Shown: positions 46,064 through 54,239 of the stretch, piece by piece
Position numbering within the stretch: position 1 is the first letter of the stretch
How the letters are laid out: every line of letters starts with the position of its first letter
DNA from: Peptoniphilus sp. ING2-D1G
GTDB taxonomy: Bacteria; Bacillota; Clostridia; Tissierellales; Peptoniphilaceae
Direction: 5' to 3'
Length of the DNA: 64,000 nt
Assembly (NCBI GenBank): GCA_000952975.1
Contig: LM997412.1
Span: 1,054,001-1,118,000 of the forward strand
Made by a program: the position numbers and the translations under genes
Notes under the pieces: model-generated
Databases searched by the model: none
What the model was told of the DNA's origin: nothing
Seen by the model: the letters and a program-made list of their open reading frames with translations, nothing else

Positions 46064-46598
46064 TTTCCACCGCTTTCACCGCTTTTTTAAATTCCTCTCG
46101 AGAAATTTTAAAACTGTTTAGTTTATTTAGAAATTGTTTGGAATTTCCGTAGCCTATTTTTAAATAGTCCGATACCTTATTTCTCTTTTCCCTTGAGTTT
46201 GCTTTTCCGCTAAGTCCCGTCCTTATTAAATCGGAATTTGTAAATGTGTATTCAGCATCTTCGTAGATAGGTCTTGCCCCTTTTAACGCTTCAATTATAT
46301 CTTCTTTTGAAGCATTTTCAACTCCAATGTTGTCCTTTTTTCTTGCCTTGTTTTGAGATAAAAATGCGTGCTTTGCTCCTTTGAGATTTTTGTCCAGGTC
46401 TTTTCGTATCTTTGTGCCCATGTAGTCGGGATCTGTAAAAATAATTATTCCTTGTCTTTCATTTAAATTCTTTAAGAGCTTTATGAGTTTTCTTCCGTAC
46501 CCGAAGCCCGATGTGGCGATTACCTCCGCATCCACGGCGGCTTTTACAGCTCTGATGTCATCTTTTCCCTCAACTACTATTACTTCCTTAATCATCAT
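46047..46598 (-). CDS. rnmV: Ribonuclease M5 (5S rRNA maturation)
   Basis: A 183-residue Toprim enzyme: EVIVVEGKDDIRAVKAAVD (catalytic Glu), IIIFTDPDYMGTKIRKDL (D-x-D type) and KHAFLSQNKAR. Matures 5S rRNA in Gram-positive bacteria. I start at the first of two ATG codons, 5 bases behind AAGGAG. Overlaps tatD by 11 bases. Confidence 0.95.
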   Translation of the reverse strand: MMIKEVIVVEGKDDIRAVKAAVDAEVIATSGFGYGRKLIKLLKNLNERQGIIIFTDPDYMGTKIRKDLDKNLKGAKHAFLSQNKARKKDNIGVENASKEDIIEALKGARPIYEDAEYTFTNSDLIRTGLSGKANSREKRNKVSDYLKIGYGNSKQFLNKLNSFKISREEFKKAVKAVENGETL

Positions 46599-47355
46599 AA
46601 AATCTCCTTGTATTGGCATCTGTCACCTCTACAAGTTCATCTACGCTGATGTTTCTTATCTTGGCTATTTCTTCGGCAACATATTTTATATAATAGGGTT
46701 CATTTCTCTTTACTCTCATGGGAACAGGTGCAAGGTATGGGCAATCCGTTTCAAGAAGAAGTTTGTCCAAAGGAACCTCCTCTGCAACCTTCTTCGGTTC
46801 CTTTGAGTTCTTAAAGGTAACAACCCCGCCCAAAGCTATATAACACCCCATTTTTACATATTCTTTCATCATTTCCACCGACTGAGAAAAACAATGAATT
46901 AAAAATTTCAAATCCGGATATTCTTTAAGTGATGATTTAATGATATCAAAGGTTTCTTGCGAAGCGCTTCTTGAATGGATTACAATGGGAAGACCGAGTT
47001 TGTGAGCAAGTTCTATTTGCTTTTTAAATACTTCCACCTGAATATCTCTTGGTGAATTGTCATAATAGTAATCAAGCCCTATTTCGCCAATGGCCTTTAC
47101 ATTTTCATTTTTTGCAAGCTCTATTAACTTTTCTTCAATCTCATCATTATATGTTTTTGCACTGTGAGGATGAATTCCTATAACGGCTTTTACATGGTCG
47201 TATTCATCGGCAAGTTTCACACTTGCAACTGAACTTTCAATGTCTGCACCGATATTATAAACGCGGCTTATCCCCTGCTCGGGCAATTTTTTAATCAAAG
47301 CCTCTCTGTCATAATCAAAGGCCGGATCATCCAAGTGTACGTGCGAATCTATCAC
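46588..47355 (-). CDS. TatD-family metal-dependent DNase
   Basis: A 255-residue TIM-barrel hydrolase: metal ligands in DSHVHLDD, AIGEIGLDYYYDNSPRD, VIHSRSASQE and LIHCFSQS, with LLLETDCPYLAPVP near the end. Family members are 3'-5' exonucleases. Between metG and rnmV, the conserved Firmicutes context. Confidence 0.92.
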   Translation of the reverse strand: MIDSHVHLDDPAFDYDREALIKKLPEQGISRVYNIGADIESSVASVKLADEYDHVKAVIGIHPHSAKTYNDEIEEKLIELAKNENVKAIGEIGLDYYYDNSPRDIQVEVFKKQIELAHKLGLPIVIHSRSASQETFDIIKSSLKEYPDLKFLIHCFSQSVEMMKEYVKMGCYIALGGVVTFKNSKEPKKVAEEVPLDKLLLETDCPYLAPVPMRVKRNEPYYIKYVAEEIAKIRNISVDELVEVTDANTRRFYDD

Positions 47356-47364
47356 CTAATCACC

Positions 47365-49344
47365 TCAACCAACTACTGTTCCGTCCGGCAGGTCATCAAA
47401 TATAGTCGCAAGGGATATCTTTCCGTCTTCTGTTTCCGCTGCCAACAACATTCCTTTGGACTCAAGTCCTCTGAATTTTGCAGGTTTTAGATTTGTTATT
47501 ACAAGTATTTTTTTGCCGGTCAAGTATTCTTTGCTGAAATTTGCTTTAATGCTCGATACTATAGTCCTCTTTTCATCGCCTATTTTTAAATTTAAAAGAT
47601 AGAGTTTATCTGCATTGGGATGGTCTTCTACGGATTCAATGAGTGCAACCTTTATTTCAAGCTTTTTGAAGTCCTCAATAGTGCTGATGTTCACAGGCTC
47701 CGCCTCTTTTTCTTTCGTATCTTCCTCTTTTTTTGAAGGTTTTTGCCATGTAGCCTTTTCTTTTGCTCGTTCTTTTGCCAATTTTTCATTTTCTTCATTG
47801 AGTCTTTTTATTTCTTCTTCAATGTCAAGTCTCGGGAACAAAACTCCCAAATTTTTAACTTTTTCGCCCGGTTGACTAAGACCCCATGAATTTGTATCTT
47901 CCCATTTTACTCCATCTTTAAGATTTAAGGATTTTCTTATTTTTTTTGAAGTTTCGGAAATAAAGGGTTGTACCAATATGGATACTATCCTCAAACTATC
48001 GGATAAATTATAAAGAACGCTGTCAAGCCTTTGTTTTTTATCTTCTTCCTTAGCAAGAATCCACGGCGTGGTTTCATCTATATATTTGTTACATCTTCTT
48101 ATTAATTTCCAAATTTCTTCCAAAGCTACGGAAAATTCAAAATGATCCATCGCCTCATCTACTCTTTGTGAAGTGGTTGTTGCAAGGTCGATCAAGTCCT
48201 TATCTATGTCCTCAGCTTCAACCGCCTCGGGAATATATCCGTCATTGTATTTTTCAATCATGGAAACAGTTCTTGAAAGCAAATTTCCAAGGTCATTGGC
48301 AAGATCTGAGTTAAGCCTTTTCATGAATTTTTCCTTTGTGAAAGAGCCATCAGACCCGAAGGAAAACTCTCTTAACAAAAAGTACTTAAGAGCATCAGCC
48401 CCATAAAGTTTGATTATAGGTTCAGGATAGACCACATTTCCCTTTGACTTGCTCATCTTGTCATTATCAAACAATATCCATCCATGGCCGAAAACCTTCT
48501 TCGGAAGTTCAATATCCAGTGCCATCAAGAGCGCAGGCCAAATAATTGCATGGAACCTCACGATTTCTTTGCCTACCAAGTGTACATCCGCCGGCCAAAA
48601 AGAATTGAATTTCTCTTCATCGCTTCCATATCCTATAGCTGTAAGGTAACAGGAAAGTGCATCCACCCACACATATATTACATGTTTTTCATCAAAGGGT
48701 ACCTTAATTCCCCAGTCAAAGGTGGATCTTGAAACAGACAGATCGTCCAGTCCATCTTTTAAAAAGTTGTTTATCATTTCGTGTTTTCTTGAAAGAGGTT
48801 CCAAAAATTCAGGATTTTTTTCATAAAATTCAAGCAACTTATCTCTGTATTTTGAAAGTCTGAAAAAATAAGATTCTTCCTTGTTAAGTTCTGTAACTCT
48901 TCCGCAGTCAGGACATGTGTGTCCTTCCCCAAGTTGAGATTCAGTCCAAAAGGCCTCGCAAGGAGTACAATAATATCCTTCGTATTCAGCTTTGTATATC
49001 TCGCCCTTGTCATAGAGTTTTTGGAAAATCTCTTGAACTGCCTTTTCATGTTTAGGATCAGTAGATCTCTCAAAGGCATCATAATGAATATCCATCTTCT
49101 CCCAAAGTTCTTTAATGGAAACAACTATATTGTCCACGTATTCCTTAGGAGAAACTCCCGCCTCAATGGCCTTTTGTTCTATTTTTTGACCATGCTCATC
49201 GGATCCTGTCGTAAAAAAAACATTGTAACCTTGCAATTGTTTGTATTTTTTAATACTGTCAGCTGCAACGGTACAATAGGTGTGTCCTATGTGTAAATTA
49301 TCGCTGGGATAATAAATAGGAGTAGTCAAATAATAATTCTTCAT
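47365..49344 (-). CDS. metG: Methionyl-tRNA synthetase with C-terminal tRNA-binding domain
   Basis: A 659-residue class I synthetase: HIGH-type motif NLHIGHTYCTV, a knuckle with CTPC and CPDC zinc pairs, and DKMSKSKGN. The anticodon-binding helical domain is followed by a Lys/Glu-rich linker and an OB-fold tRNA-binding domain (FKKLEIKVALIESVEDHPNA). I start at MKNYYLTTPIYYP, 10 bases behind GGAGG; an ATG three codons upstream is too close. A promoter lies directly upstream; there is no T-box. Confidence 0.97.
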   Translation of the reverse strand: MKNYYLTTPIYYPSDNLHIGHTYCTVAADSIKKYKQLQGYNVFFTTGSDEHGQKIEQKAIEAGVSPKEYVDNIVVSIKELWEKMDIHYDAFERSTDPKHEKAVQEIFQKLYDKGEIYKAEYEGYYCTPCEAFWTESQLGEGHTCPDCGRVTELNKEESYFFRLSKYRDKLLEFYEKNPEFLEPLSRKHEMINNFLKDGLDDLSVSRSTFDWGIKVPFDEKHVIYVWVDALSCYLTAIGYGSDEEKFNSFWPADVHLVGKEIVRFHAIIWPALLMALDIELPKKVFGHGWILFDNDKMSKSKGNVVYPEPIIKLYGADALKYFLLREFSFGSDGSFTKEKFMKRLNSDLANDLGNLLSRTVSMIEKYNDGYIPEAVEAEDIDKDLIDLATTTSQRVDEAMDHFEFSVALEEIWKLIRRCNKYIDETTPWILAKEEDKKQRLDSVLYNLSDSLRIVSILVQPFISETSKKIRKSLNLKDGVKWEDTNSWGLSQPGEKVKNLGVLFPRLDIEEEIKRLNEENEKLAKERAKEKATWQKPSKKEEDTKEKEAEPVNISTIEDFKKLEIKVALIESVEDHPNADKLYLLNLKIGDEKRTIVSSIKANFSKEYLTGKKILVITNLKPAKFRGLESKGMLLAAETEDGKISLATIFDDLPDGTVVG

Positions 49345-49394
49345 AATTATCATTCCTCCGTTAAATAAAATAATTTCATCACCAAATATTTTAT

Positions 49395-49423
49395 ATTATA
49401 TGTCATAATGCTTTAAGTTTCAA
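49395..49423 (-). promoter_or_regulatory. Promoter of metG
   Basis: TTGAAA (49418-49423), 17 bases, TATAAT (49395-49400) on the minus strand. The leader is about 45 bases, too short for a T-box. Likely drives metG-tatD-rnmV-rsmA and possibly the ArsR and glutaredoxin genes. Confidence 0.75.
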
Positions 49424-49446
49424 TATTTCACAAAGCTTAAATAGTT

Positions 49447-49480
49447 AAAAACACCTTAAACTGAATGCTTAAGGTGTTTT
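49447..49480 (-). terminator. Terminator after the universal stress protein gene
   Basis: AAAACACCTTAA and TTAAGGTGTTTT arms around a short loop; follows the stress protein gene and precedes the metG promoter. Confidence 0.8.
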
Positions 49481-49524
49481 AATAAATATCACATTTTTTG
49501 GTATTCAAAATAAAAAATAATTCT

Positions 49525-49965
49525 TTACTTTTCAATATCTCCCTTGACTACAAGAACCGAAATATTGGATTGATTTATTACCTTGGAGGATACTGAACCC
49601 AGCAACGTTCTTGAAAAAGCTCCCAGACCTCTATTTCCCATTACAATTAAATCAATGTCATTTTCTTCTGCAAATTTGACAATTTGTGTCGCCGGATTTC
49701 CACTCTTATAGAAAGTTTCAACTTCGTAAGGATATCCCTTTGTTTCTTTTTCAATGTCGGATAAAACATACTCCGCTCTTTCAGTATTTGCTTTGTCAAC
49801 TTCTAAGGTATATGGAAAATTTGTAGGAAATTGTTCAAATATTGTAGTTTCCGGAATTACCGTAAGTACAGACAGTTTTGCTTGGAATTTCTCTCCGATT
49901 TCTTTGGCTACTTTCACGGACTTTTGAGATATTTTTGAGCCGTCAATAGGTACTAAAATATTCAT
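49525..49965 (-). CDS. Universal stress protein (UspA family)
   Basis: A 146-residue Usp domain: MNILVPIDGSKISQKSVKVA and the ATP-binding loop GNRGLGAFSRTLLGSVSSKV, which follows the G-2x-G-9x-G(S/T) pattern of nucleotide-binding members. I start at MNILVPIDG, behind GAGGAGG; the frame is open further up but has no site. A single-gene unit, role in stress tolerance inferred from family. Confidence 0.9.
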   Translation of the reverse strand: MNILVPIDGSKISQKSVKVAKEIGEKFQAKLSVLTVIPETTIFEQFPTNFPYTLEVDKANTERAEYVLSDIEKETKGYPYEVETFYKSGNPATQIVKFAEENDIDLIVMGNRGLGAFSRTLLGSVSSKVINQSNISVLVVKGDIEK

Positions 49966-50131
49966 TTTTTTCCTCCTCATATCATAAGATGTTGTTTCAA
50001 TTATACCCAAATTCATAGATTTTAAGCAGTTTCTGTCTTTCATGATTTTTCTTTGTACTTTTCTAACAATTTTTTTGATATAATTGCTTAAAAGAAATTG
50101 CAGGATTGAATTTTAATTTGGAGGCGAAAAT

Positions 50132-50337
50132 ATGAAATTTGGATTCAGAAAGCCCAGCTTGAAAAATCTCTTAAATCAAGGACAACAGGTAAACTAAAAA
50201 GAAAAGCAAAGAGCATTATAAACCCCTTTTACGGCAAAAGAGGCATGGGTTGGTTAAGAGATCCCCAAAAAGCCCTTTACAATAAAATTTACAGAAAAAC
50301 CACATTTGGAATATCTGATATATTAAAGGATGAGTAA
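50132..50337 (+). pseudogene. Small basic conserved protein, frameshifted in an A run
   Basis: A GGAGG ribosome site precedes ATG 50132, and the frame reads MKFGFRKPSLKN before stopping after 22 codons. In the +1 frame the reading continues from the same point as KSLKSRTTGKLKRKAKSI, then NPFYGKRGMGWLRDPQKALY and NKIYRKTTFGISDILKDE, ending at 50337. Adding one A to the five-A run at about 50162-50166 restores a basic protein of about 68 residues. The pattern, including PxYGKKGMG, is one I associate with small uncharacterised Firmicutes proteins. Either a real frameshift or a homopolymer sequencing error. Confidence 0.7.
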
Positions 50338-50403
50338 GACAACTGAAGATACTGCAAAATAATAATTGCGACAATATAAAATAATTTTCAAATATCTTCA
50401 CAT

Positions 50404-50439
50404 AAAAATTCCCGGTTAAAAATTTAACCGGGAATTTTT
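50404..50439. terminator. Bidirectional terminator
   Basis: A near-perfect stem with arms AAAAATTCCCGGTTAAA and TTTAACCGGGAATTTTT, lying between the small plus-strand gene and nrdG on the minus strand. Confidence 0.85.
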
Positions 50440-50485
50440 AGATAAATTTATTAAGAATCAACCTTTTACTATTATAATGAAGTTT

Positions 50486-50977
50486 TTATTCAAGATAGAG
50501 GACTATATTATCCGGGCTGCTTTTTTTAATATCTATTACTCTTTGATTTTCAGAACCTCTAAATTTAAGTCTGAGATTTTTGAGTTTATTTATAAAGAGA
50601 CCGTCAACTAACACATCGCATAAATCCAAGAGATTTTTTTTGACTGGATCTTTTATTATTTGCTCATAGATATATCCGGAGTATACCCATATACTTTTAT
50701 CGCTGTGTTCTTTTATTTCTTTGACTATTTCTGCCAATTCTTGTGCATTTTGGAAGGGCTCTCCACCTAAAAGAGTAAGCCCTTCCACTTGTTTATCCTC
50801 TAAATATTTTATCACTTTTTCAGTTTCAGCCTCTGTCCATAGAGAGCCTGCATTAAAGTCCTGATATTCCTCATTGAAACATTCAGGGCAGTGATGTGTG
50901 CAACCTGTTACAAAGATGCTCGTTCTTATACCTACACCATTGGCTATATCATATCTTCTGATTTGACCGTATCTCAT
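50486..50977 (-). CDS. nrdG: Anaerobic ribonucleotide reductase activase NrdG
   Basis: A 163-residue radical-SAM protein with the cluster motif CTHHCPECF (C-x3-C-x2-C), GLTLLGGEPFQNAQ and YSGYIYEQI. It generates the glycyl radical on NrdD. Start overlaps the nrdD stop by one base. Confidence 0.95.
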   Translation of the reverse strand: MRYGQIRRYDIANGVGIRTSIFVTGCTHHCPECFNEEYQDFNAGSLWTEAETEKVIKYLEDKQVEGLTLLGGEPFQNAQELAEIVKEIKEHSDKSIWVYSGYIYEQIIKDPVKKNLLDLCDVLVDGLFINKLKNLRLKFRGSENQRVIDIKKSSPDNIVLYLE

Positions 50978-53100
50978 TATATGTGAAGTACCCTGTCTTT
51001 TATTTCTTTGGTTCTGCCTTCATTCCAGAAGTTTTCACCAAGATATCCGCAAGTTCTTCTCACGACGGAAAGGGTCGCTTTGTCTTTGTTTCCACATTGT
51101 GGGCATTGCCATTCATTATTTTCGTTTAATTTAATTTCTCCGTCAAAACCGCATTCAGAACAATAGTCGGATTTTGTATTAAATTCAGCATATTGAATGT
51201 TATCATAGATGTATTTTACCATTGTTTCAAGAGCTTCAAGATTTTGGCTCATATTTGGTATTTCCACATAGGATATGCAGCCGCCTGTCGATCTGTCTTG
51301 GAATTTCGATTCAAAGCTGAACTTTTCAAAGGCGGATATCTCTTCTCTTACATCCACATGGAAGGAGTTTGTATAGTATCCTTTGTCAGTTACATTTTCA
51401 ATTATTCCAAACCTGTCTCTGTCTATTGAACAGAATCTGTTTGTCAAACTTTCTGCAGGTGTAGCGTAAAGCGTAAACTTAATACCAGTTTCCGCAGTCC
51501 ATCTCTTAACAGCATCATTTAAGTGATCCATTATTCTCATAGCAAAATCATATCCTTTAGGATCGGTATGAGAAACGCCCTTGGTCAAATAAGTCGCTTC
51601 ATAGATTCCTATATATCCCAAAGAAACCGTTGAATATCCATTCTTTAACAGAGGTGCTATAGGTTCGTGTTTGCCCAGCCTTGCTATTGCACCATGTTGC
51701 CAGTGAATCGGTGAACTGTCAGATGTTACCTTGGATAAGTGGTTGTATCTTATCAAGCCCACTTGTTTTACAAGTTCAAGTCTCTTTTCAAGCAATTTAA
51801 AGAATTTTGTTTCGTCTCCGTTTGCCAGTATTCCGATTTGGGGAAGGTTAATTGAGCATGCGCCCATGTTAAATCTACCTTCAAATTTATATCTTCCCTT
51901 TTCATCTTTGTATGGCGGAAGAAAAGCTCTGCAGCCCATCGGACTGAATACATTTCCTTCGTAGTTTTGTTTCATTTTCTTTGCAGAAATATAATCCGGA
52001 TACATTCTCTTGGCTGTACATCTGATTGCTAAAGAAGTCAAATAATAGTATTTGGAATCTTTTTTGACATTATTTTCATCAAGAACATAAATCAGTTTCG
52101 GAAAAGCGGGTGTAACATATACTCCAACGTCATTTTTTATCCCCTTAATTCTTTGTTTCAATATTTCTTCTATAATTTCAGCTATTTCATCGACATAGGG
52201 ATCATCATCTTCAAGATGCATAAACAATGTTACAAAGGGAGCTTGGCCGTTTGAGGTCATCAATGTATTGATTTGATATTGAATAGTTTGAATTCCGCTT
52301 TCAAGATCCTTCTTGGTCATTTTCTTTGCCATTTTTTCCGCAAGTTCTATATCTCCAAGAGTGTCAAGAGCAAGATTTAAATTTTTTTCATAGGATTTTC
52401 TCAAATATTTTCCTAAGCATGAAACATTAATAGATTGTCCACCGTATTGATTTGATGCAATTTGAGCTATGATTTGGGTCATTACATTACATGCCACTTG
52501 AAAAGACTTAGGTGTTTCAATCATTTTTCCATTTACGACGGTCCCGTTGTCCAACATGTCTTTCATATTTACTAAACAACAATTAAATATAGGTTGTATT
52601 ATATAATCCATATCGTGAATGTGGATTACCCCGTTATCGTGCGCTTCAACAAGGTCTTGAGGAAGCATTTTTCTCTTTGCTATGTCCTTTGAAACTTCTC
52701 CTGCAATCAAGTCTCTTTGAGTGGAGGCTATAATTGCATTTTTATTTGAATTTTCATCCATGACATCTATATTTGTTCTGTTTAACAGACCAAGTATTTC
52801 GTTATCCGTTGTGTTTTGTTCTCTCTTATAAGCCTGAACGGCTTTGTAGTTTTCATAAGCTCTGGCTGTAGAAGGGTTGTTGTAGTTTATGAGCTTATAG
52901 TATACCTGTTCTTCTATGTCGAATATGGACATAGGGTCTTCCAAAGTCAGTGCGTACTCTTCAATTTCCCTTGCGATAGTGTCCGCTTGATTTTCTATAA
53001 AAATTCCATTAGAGGAATGCATAGCTTTTTCTATAGCTACTTTAATTTTTTCACTATCGAAGGGAACCTTTACTCCATTTCTTTTTATTACCTCAATCAT
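50977..53100 (-). CDS. nrdD: Anaerobic ribonucleoside-triphosphate reductase NrdD
   Basis: A 707-residue class III reductase. An N-terminal ATP-cone (about 1-95, VIKRNGVKVPFDSEKI) gives allosteric control. The barrel contains the substrate and thiyl-Cys region (FNMGACSINLPQIG), and the C-terminal zinc site has CSEC and CPQC. The glycyl radical motif is RTCGYLGENFW. Makes dNTP precursors only without oxygen, so the organism is anaerobic or facultative. Its promoter contains an NrdR box. Confidence 0.97.
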   Translation of the reverse strand: MIEVIKRNGVKVPFDSEKIKVAIEKAMHSSNGIFIENQADTIAREIEEYALTLEDPMSIFDIEEQVYYKLINYNNPSTARAYENYKAVQAYKREQNTTDNEILGLLNRTNIDVMDENSNKNAIIASTQRDLIAGEVSKDIAKRKMLPQDLVEAHDNGVIHIHDMDYIIQPIFNCCLVNMKDMLDNGTVVNGKMIETPKSFQVACNVMTQIIAQIASNQYGGQSINVSCLGKYLRKSYEKNLNLALDTLGDIELAEKMAKKMTKKDLESGIQTIQYQINTLMTSNGQAPFVTLFMHLEDDDPYVDEIAEIIEEILKQRIKGIKNDVGVYVTPAFPKLIYVLDENNVKKDSKYYYLTSLAIRCTAKRMYPDYISAKKMKQNYEGNVFSPMGCRAFLPPYKDEKGRYKFEGRFNMGACSINLPQIGILANGDETKFFKLLEKRLELVKQVGLIRYNHLSKVTSDSSPIHWQHGAIARLGKHEPIAPLLKNGYSTVSLGYIGIYEATYLTKGVSHTDPKGYDFAMRIMDHLNDAVKRWTAETGIKFTLYATPAESLTNRFCSIDRDRFGIIENVTDKGYYTNSFHVDVREEISAFEKFSFESKFQDRSTGGCISYVEIPNMSQNLEALETMVKYIYDNIQYAEFNTKSDYCSECGFDGEIKLNENNEWQCPQCGNKDKATLSVVRRTCGYLGENFWNEGRTKEIKDRVLHI

Positions 53101-53130
53101 TTTAAACTCTCCCTTTTTTTTGATAAGTAC

Positions 53131-53159
53131 AGTATACTATATATAGTATGTTTTAGCAA
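53131..53159 (-). promoter_or_regulatory. nrdDG promoter with NrdR box
   Basis: TTGCTA (53154-53159), 17 bases, TATACT (53131-53136) on the minus strand. The palindrome ATACTATATATAGTAT (53134-53149), with core CTATATATAG matching the NrdR consensus CWATATATWG, fills the spacer. Binding there would block RNA polymerase. The repressor gene nrdR is outside the window. Confidence 0.75.
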
Positions 53160-53340
53160 TAAGTTTTTTAAAAATATACTTCATGTTGGGAAAATATTTT
53201 TTTCGGTACAGAATGCTTATAAATAAAGCTTTCTTTAACTCTTTCACAAAAAATTATAAAATTTCACTCTTAAAGAATATATTTTTATTTGTAAAAGATG
53301 GGTAATAATATAATTAAGAAAAGTTTATGAATATATACTA

Positions 53341-53350
53341 CTACATATAG
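53341..53350. promoter_or_regulatory. Second NrdR-like box before the DsbA-like gene
   Basis: CTACATATAG followed by TGT matches the NrdR core at nine of ten positions. It lies just after a TATACT -10 candidate (53334-53339) and 15 bases before the DsbA-like start codon, about 200 bases from the nrdD box. It could place the DsbA-like gene under NrdR, or arise by chance in AT-rich DNA. Confidence 0.35.
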
Positions 53351-53364
53351 TGTGGGGGAATAAG

Positions 53365-54207
53365 ATGAAAATAGATGTTTTTTCCGATGTTATTTGCTCT
53401 TGGTCCTATGGAGAGGAAAAAGTGCTTAGAGCTATAAATTATATATATGATGGAAATGTTGTGTTTGAAAACACAATGGGTGTGCTTTTTAATGACTACA
53501 GAGACTTGCTTCCTATAAATATGAAGGATAGAGCTTCTGATGAAATGGCAAACAGTATTTTGCTATCAATTTGGAAGGCCGGAGCAAATATTCACAAAAT
53601 GCCTGTAATGGTCGATTCCCCAAAGCTTATATCCGACAAAAATCCAAGCACATATTTTATAAGCAGAGGTTTTATAACTGCAAGAATAGTTAAGCCCGAA
53701 ATTGCAAATGATTTTTTAAGGGAACTGAGACTCTCGACAATTTTATATGGAAAAAATACCATGGACTTGGAAGTACTTGCAGATATAGCTGAAAGTTTTG
53801 GAATAGACAGAAAAGAATATAAGAATGCATTTGAAAATAAATCTGAAAAAGAATTTCTTTCAGATAGGATGAAATGTTTTGACAGAAGATTTGAAAGATA
53901 TCCTAATTTTATGTATACCGATGAAAAAGGAAAGGAACACATAATAAAAGGCTATAAAACCAAAGAGGAATTAATGAAATTTATAGATGAACACTCTGAT
54001 ATTCCTAAAAGGAAAATTATTATAAATGAAGAAAGTATAAAAGACTTTATTCTTAAATATAAAAAAGTTTTTATCCCTGAAATCGTAGAAGTTTTTGAAG
54101 ATGAAGATAAAATTAATAGTATATTAAACACTCTTAAGGAAAAGAATTTTATAGCAATAGAAAATATAGGCACAGGAAAAGAAATATCGCTAAAAACAAT
54201 CAAATGA
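53365..54207 (+). CDS. DsbA-family protein with CSWS motif
   Basis: A 280-residue protein whose first strand and active-site region read KIDVFSDVICSWSYGEEKVL, with a helical insertion and a FMYTDEKGKEHIIKGYKTKE segment of the DsbA/FrnE fold. The second Cys of the usual CxxC is Ser, so disulfide exchange would need a single-Cys mechanism; an isomerase or adaptor role (as for SpxH-like proteins) is possible. The last 80 or so residues look like an added small domain (SIKDFILKYKKVFIPEIVEV). No signal peptide. Start at MKIDVF, behind GGGGG. Confidence 0.72.
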   Translation: MKIDVFSDVICSWSYGEEKVLRAINYIYDGNVVFENTMGVLFNDYRDLLPINMKDRASDEMANSILLSIWKAGANIHKMPVMVDSPKLISDKNPSTYFISRGFITARIVKPEIANDFLRELRLSTILYGKNTMDLEVLADIAESFGIDRKEYKNAFENKSEKEFLSDRMKCFDRRFERYPNFMYTDEKGKEHIIKGYKTKEELMKFIDEHSDIPKRKIIINEESIKDFILKYKKVFIPEIVEVFEDEDKINSILNTLKEKNFIAIENIGTGKEISLKTIK

Positions 54208-54236
54208 AAAAAGAGAGAAATATTTCTCTCTTTTTT
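54207..54236. terminator. Bidirectional terminator between the DsbA-like gene and rpoC
   Basis: AAAAAAGAGAGAAA and TTTCTCTCTTTTTT arms with a tiny loop, lying between convergent genes. Confidence 0.88.
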
Positions 54237-54239
54237 ACT

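Noticed and set aside
52816-53226. Plus-strand frame opposite the start of nrdD
   Set aside because: Phe/Tyr-rich translation typical of antisense to an AT-rich gene; no ribosome site and it crosses the nrdD promoter.
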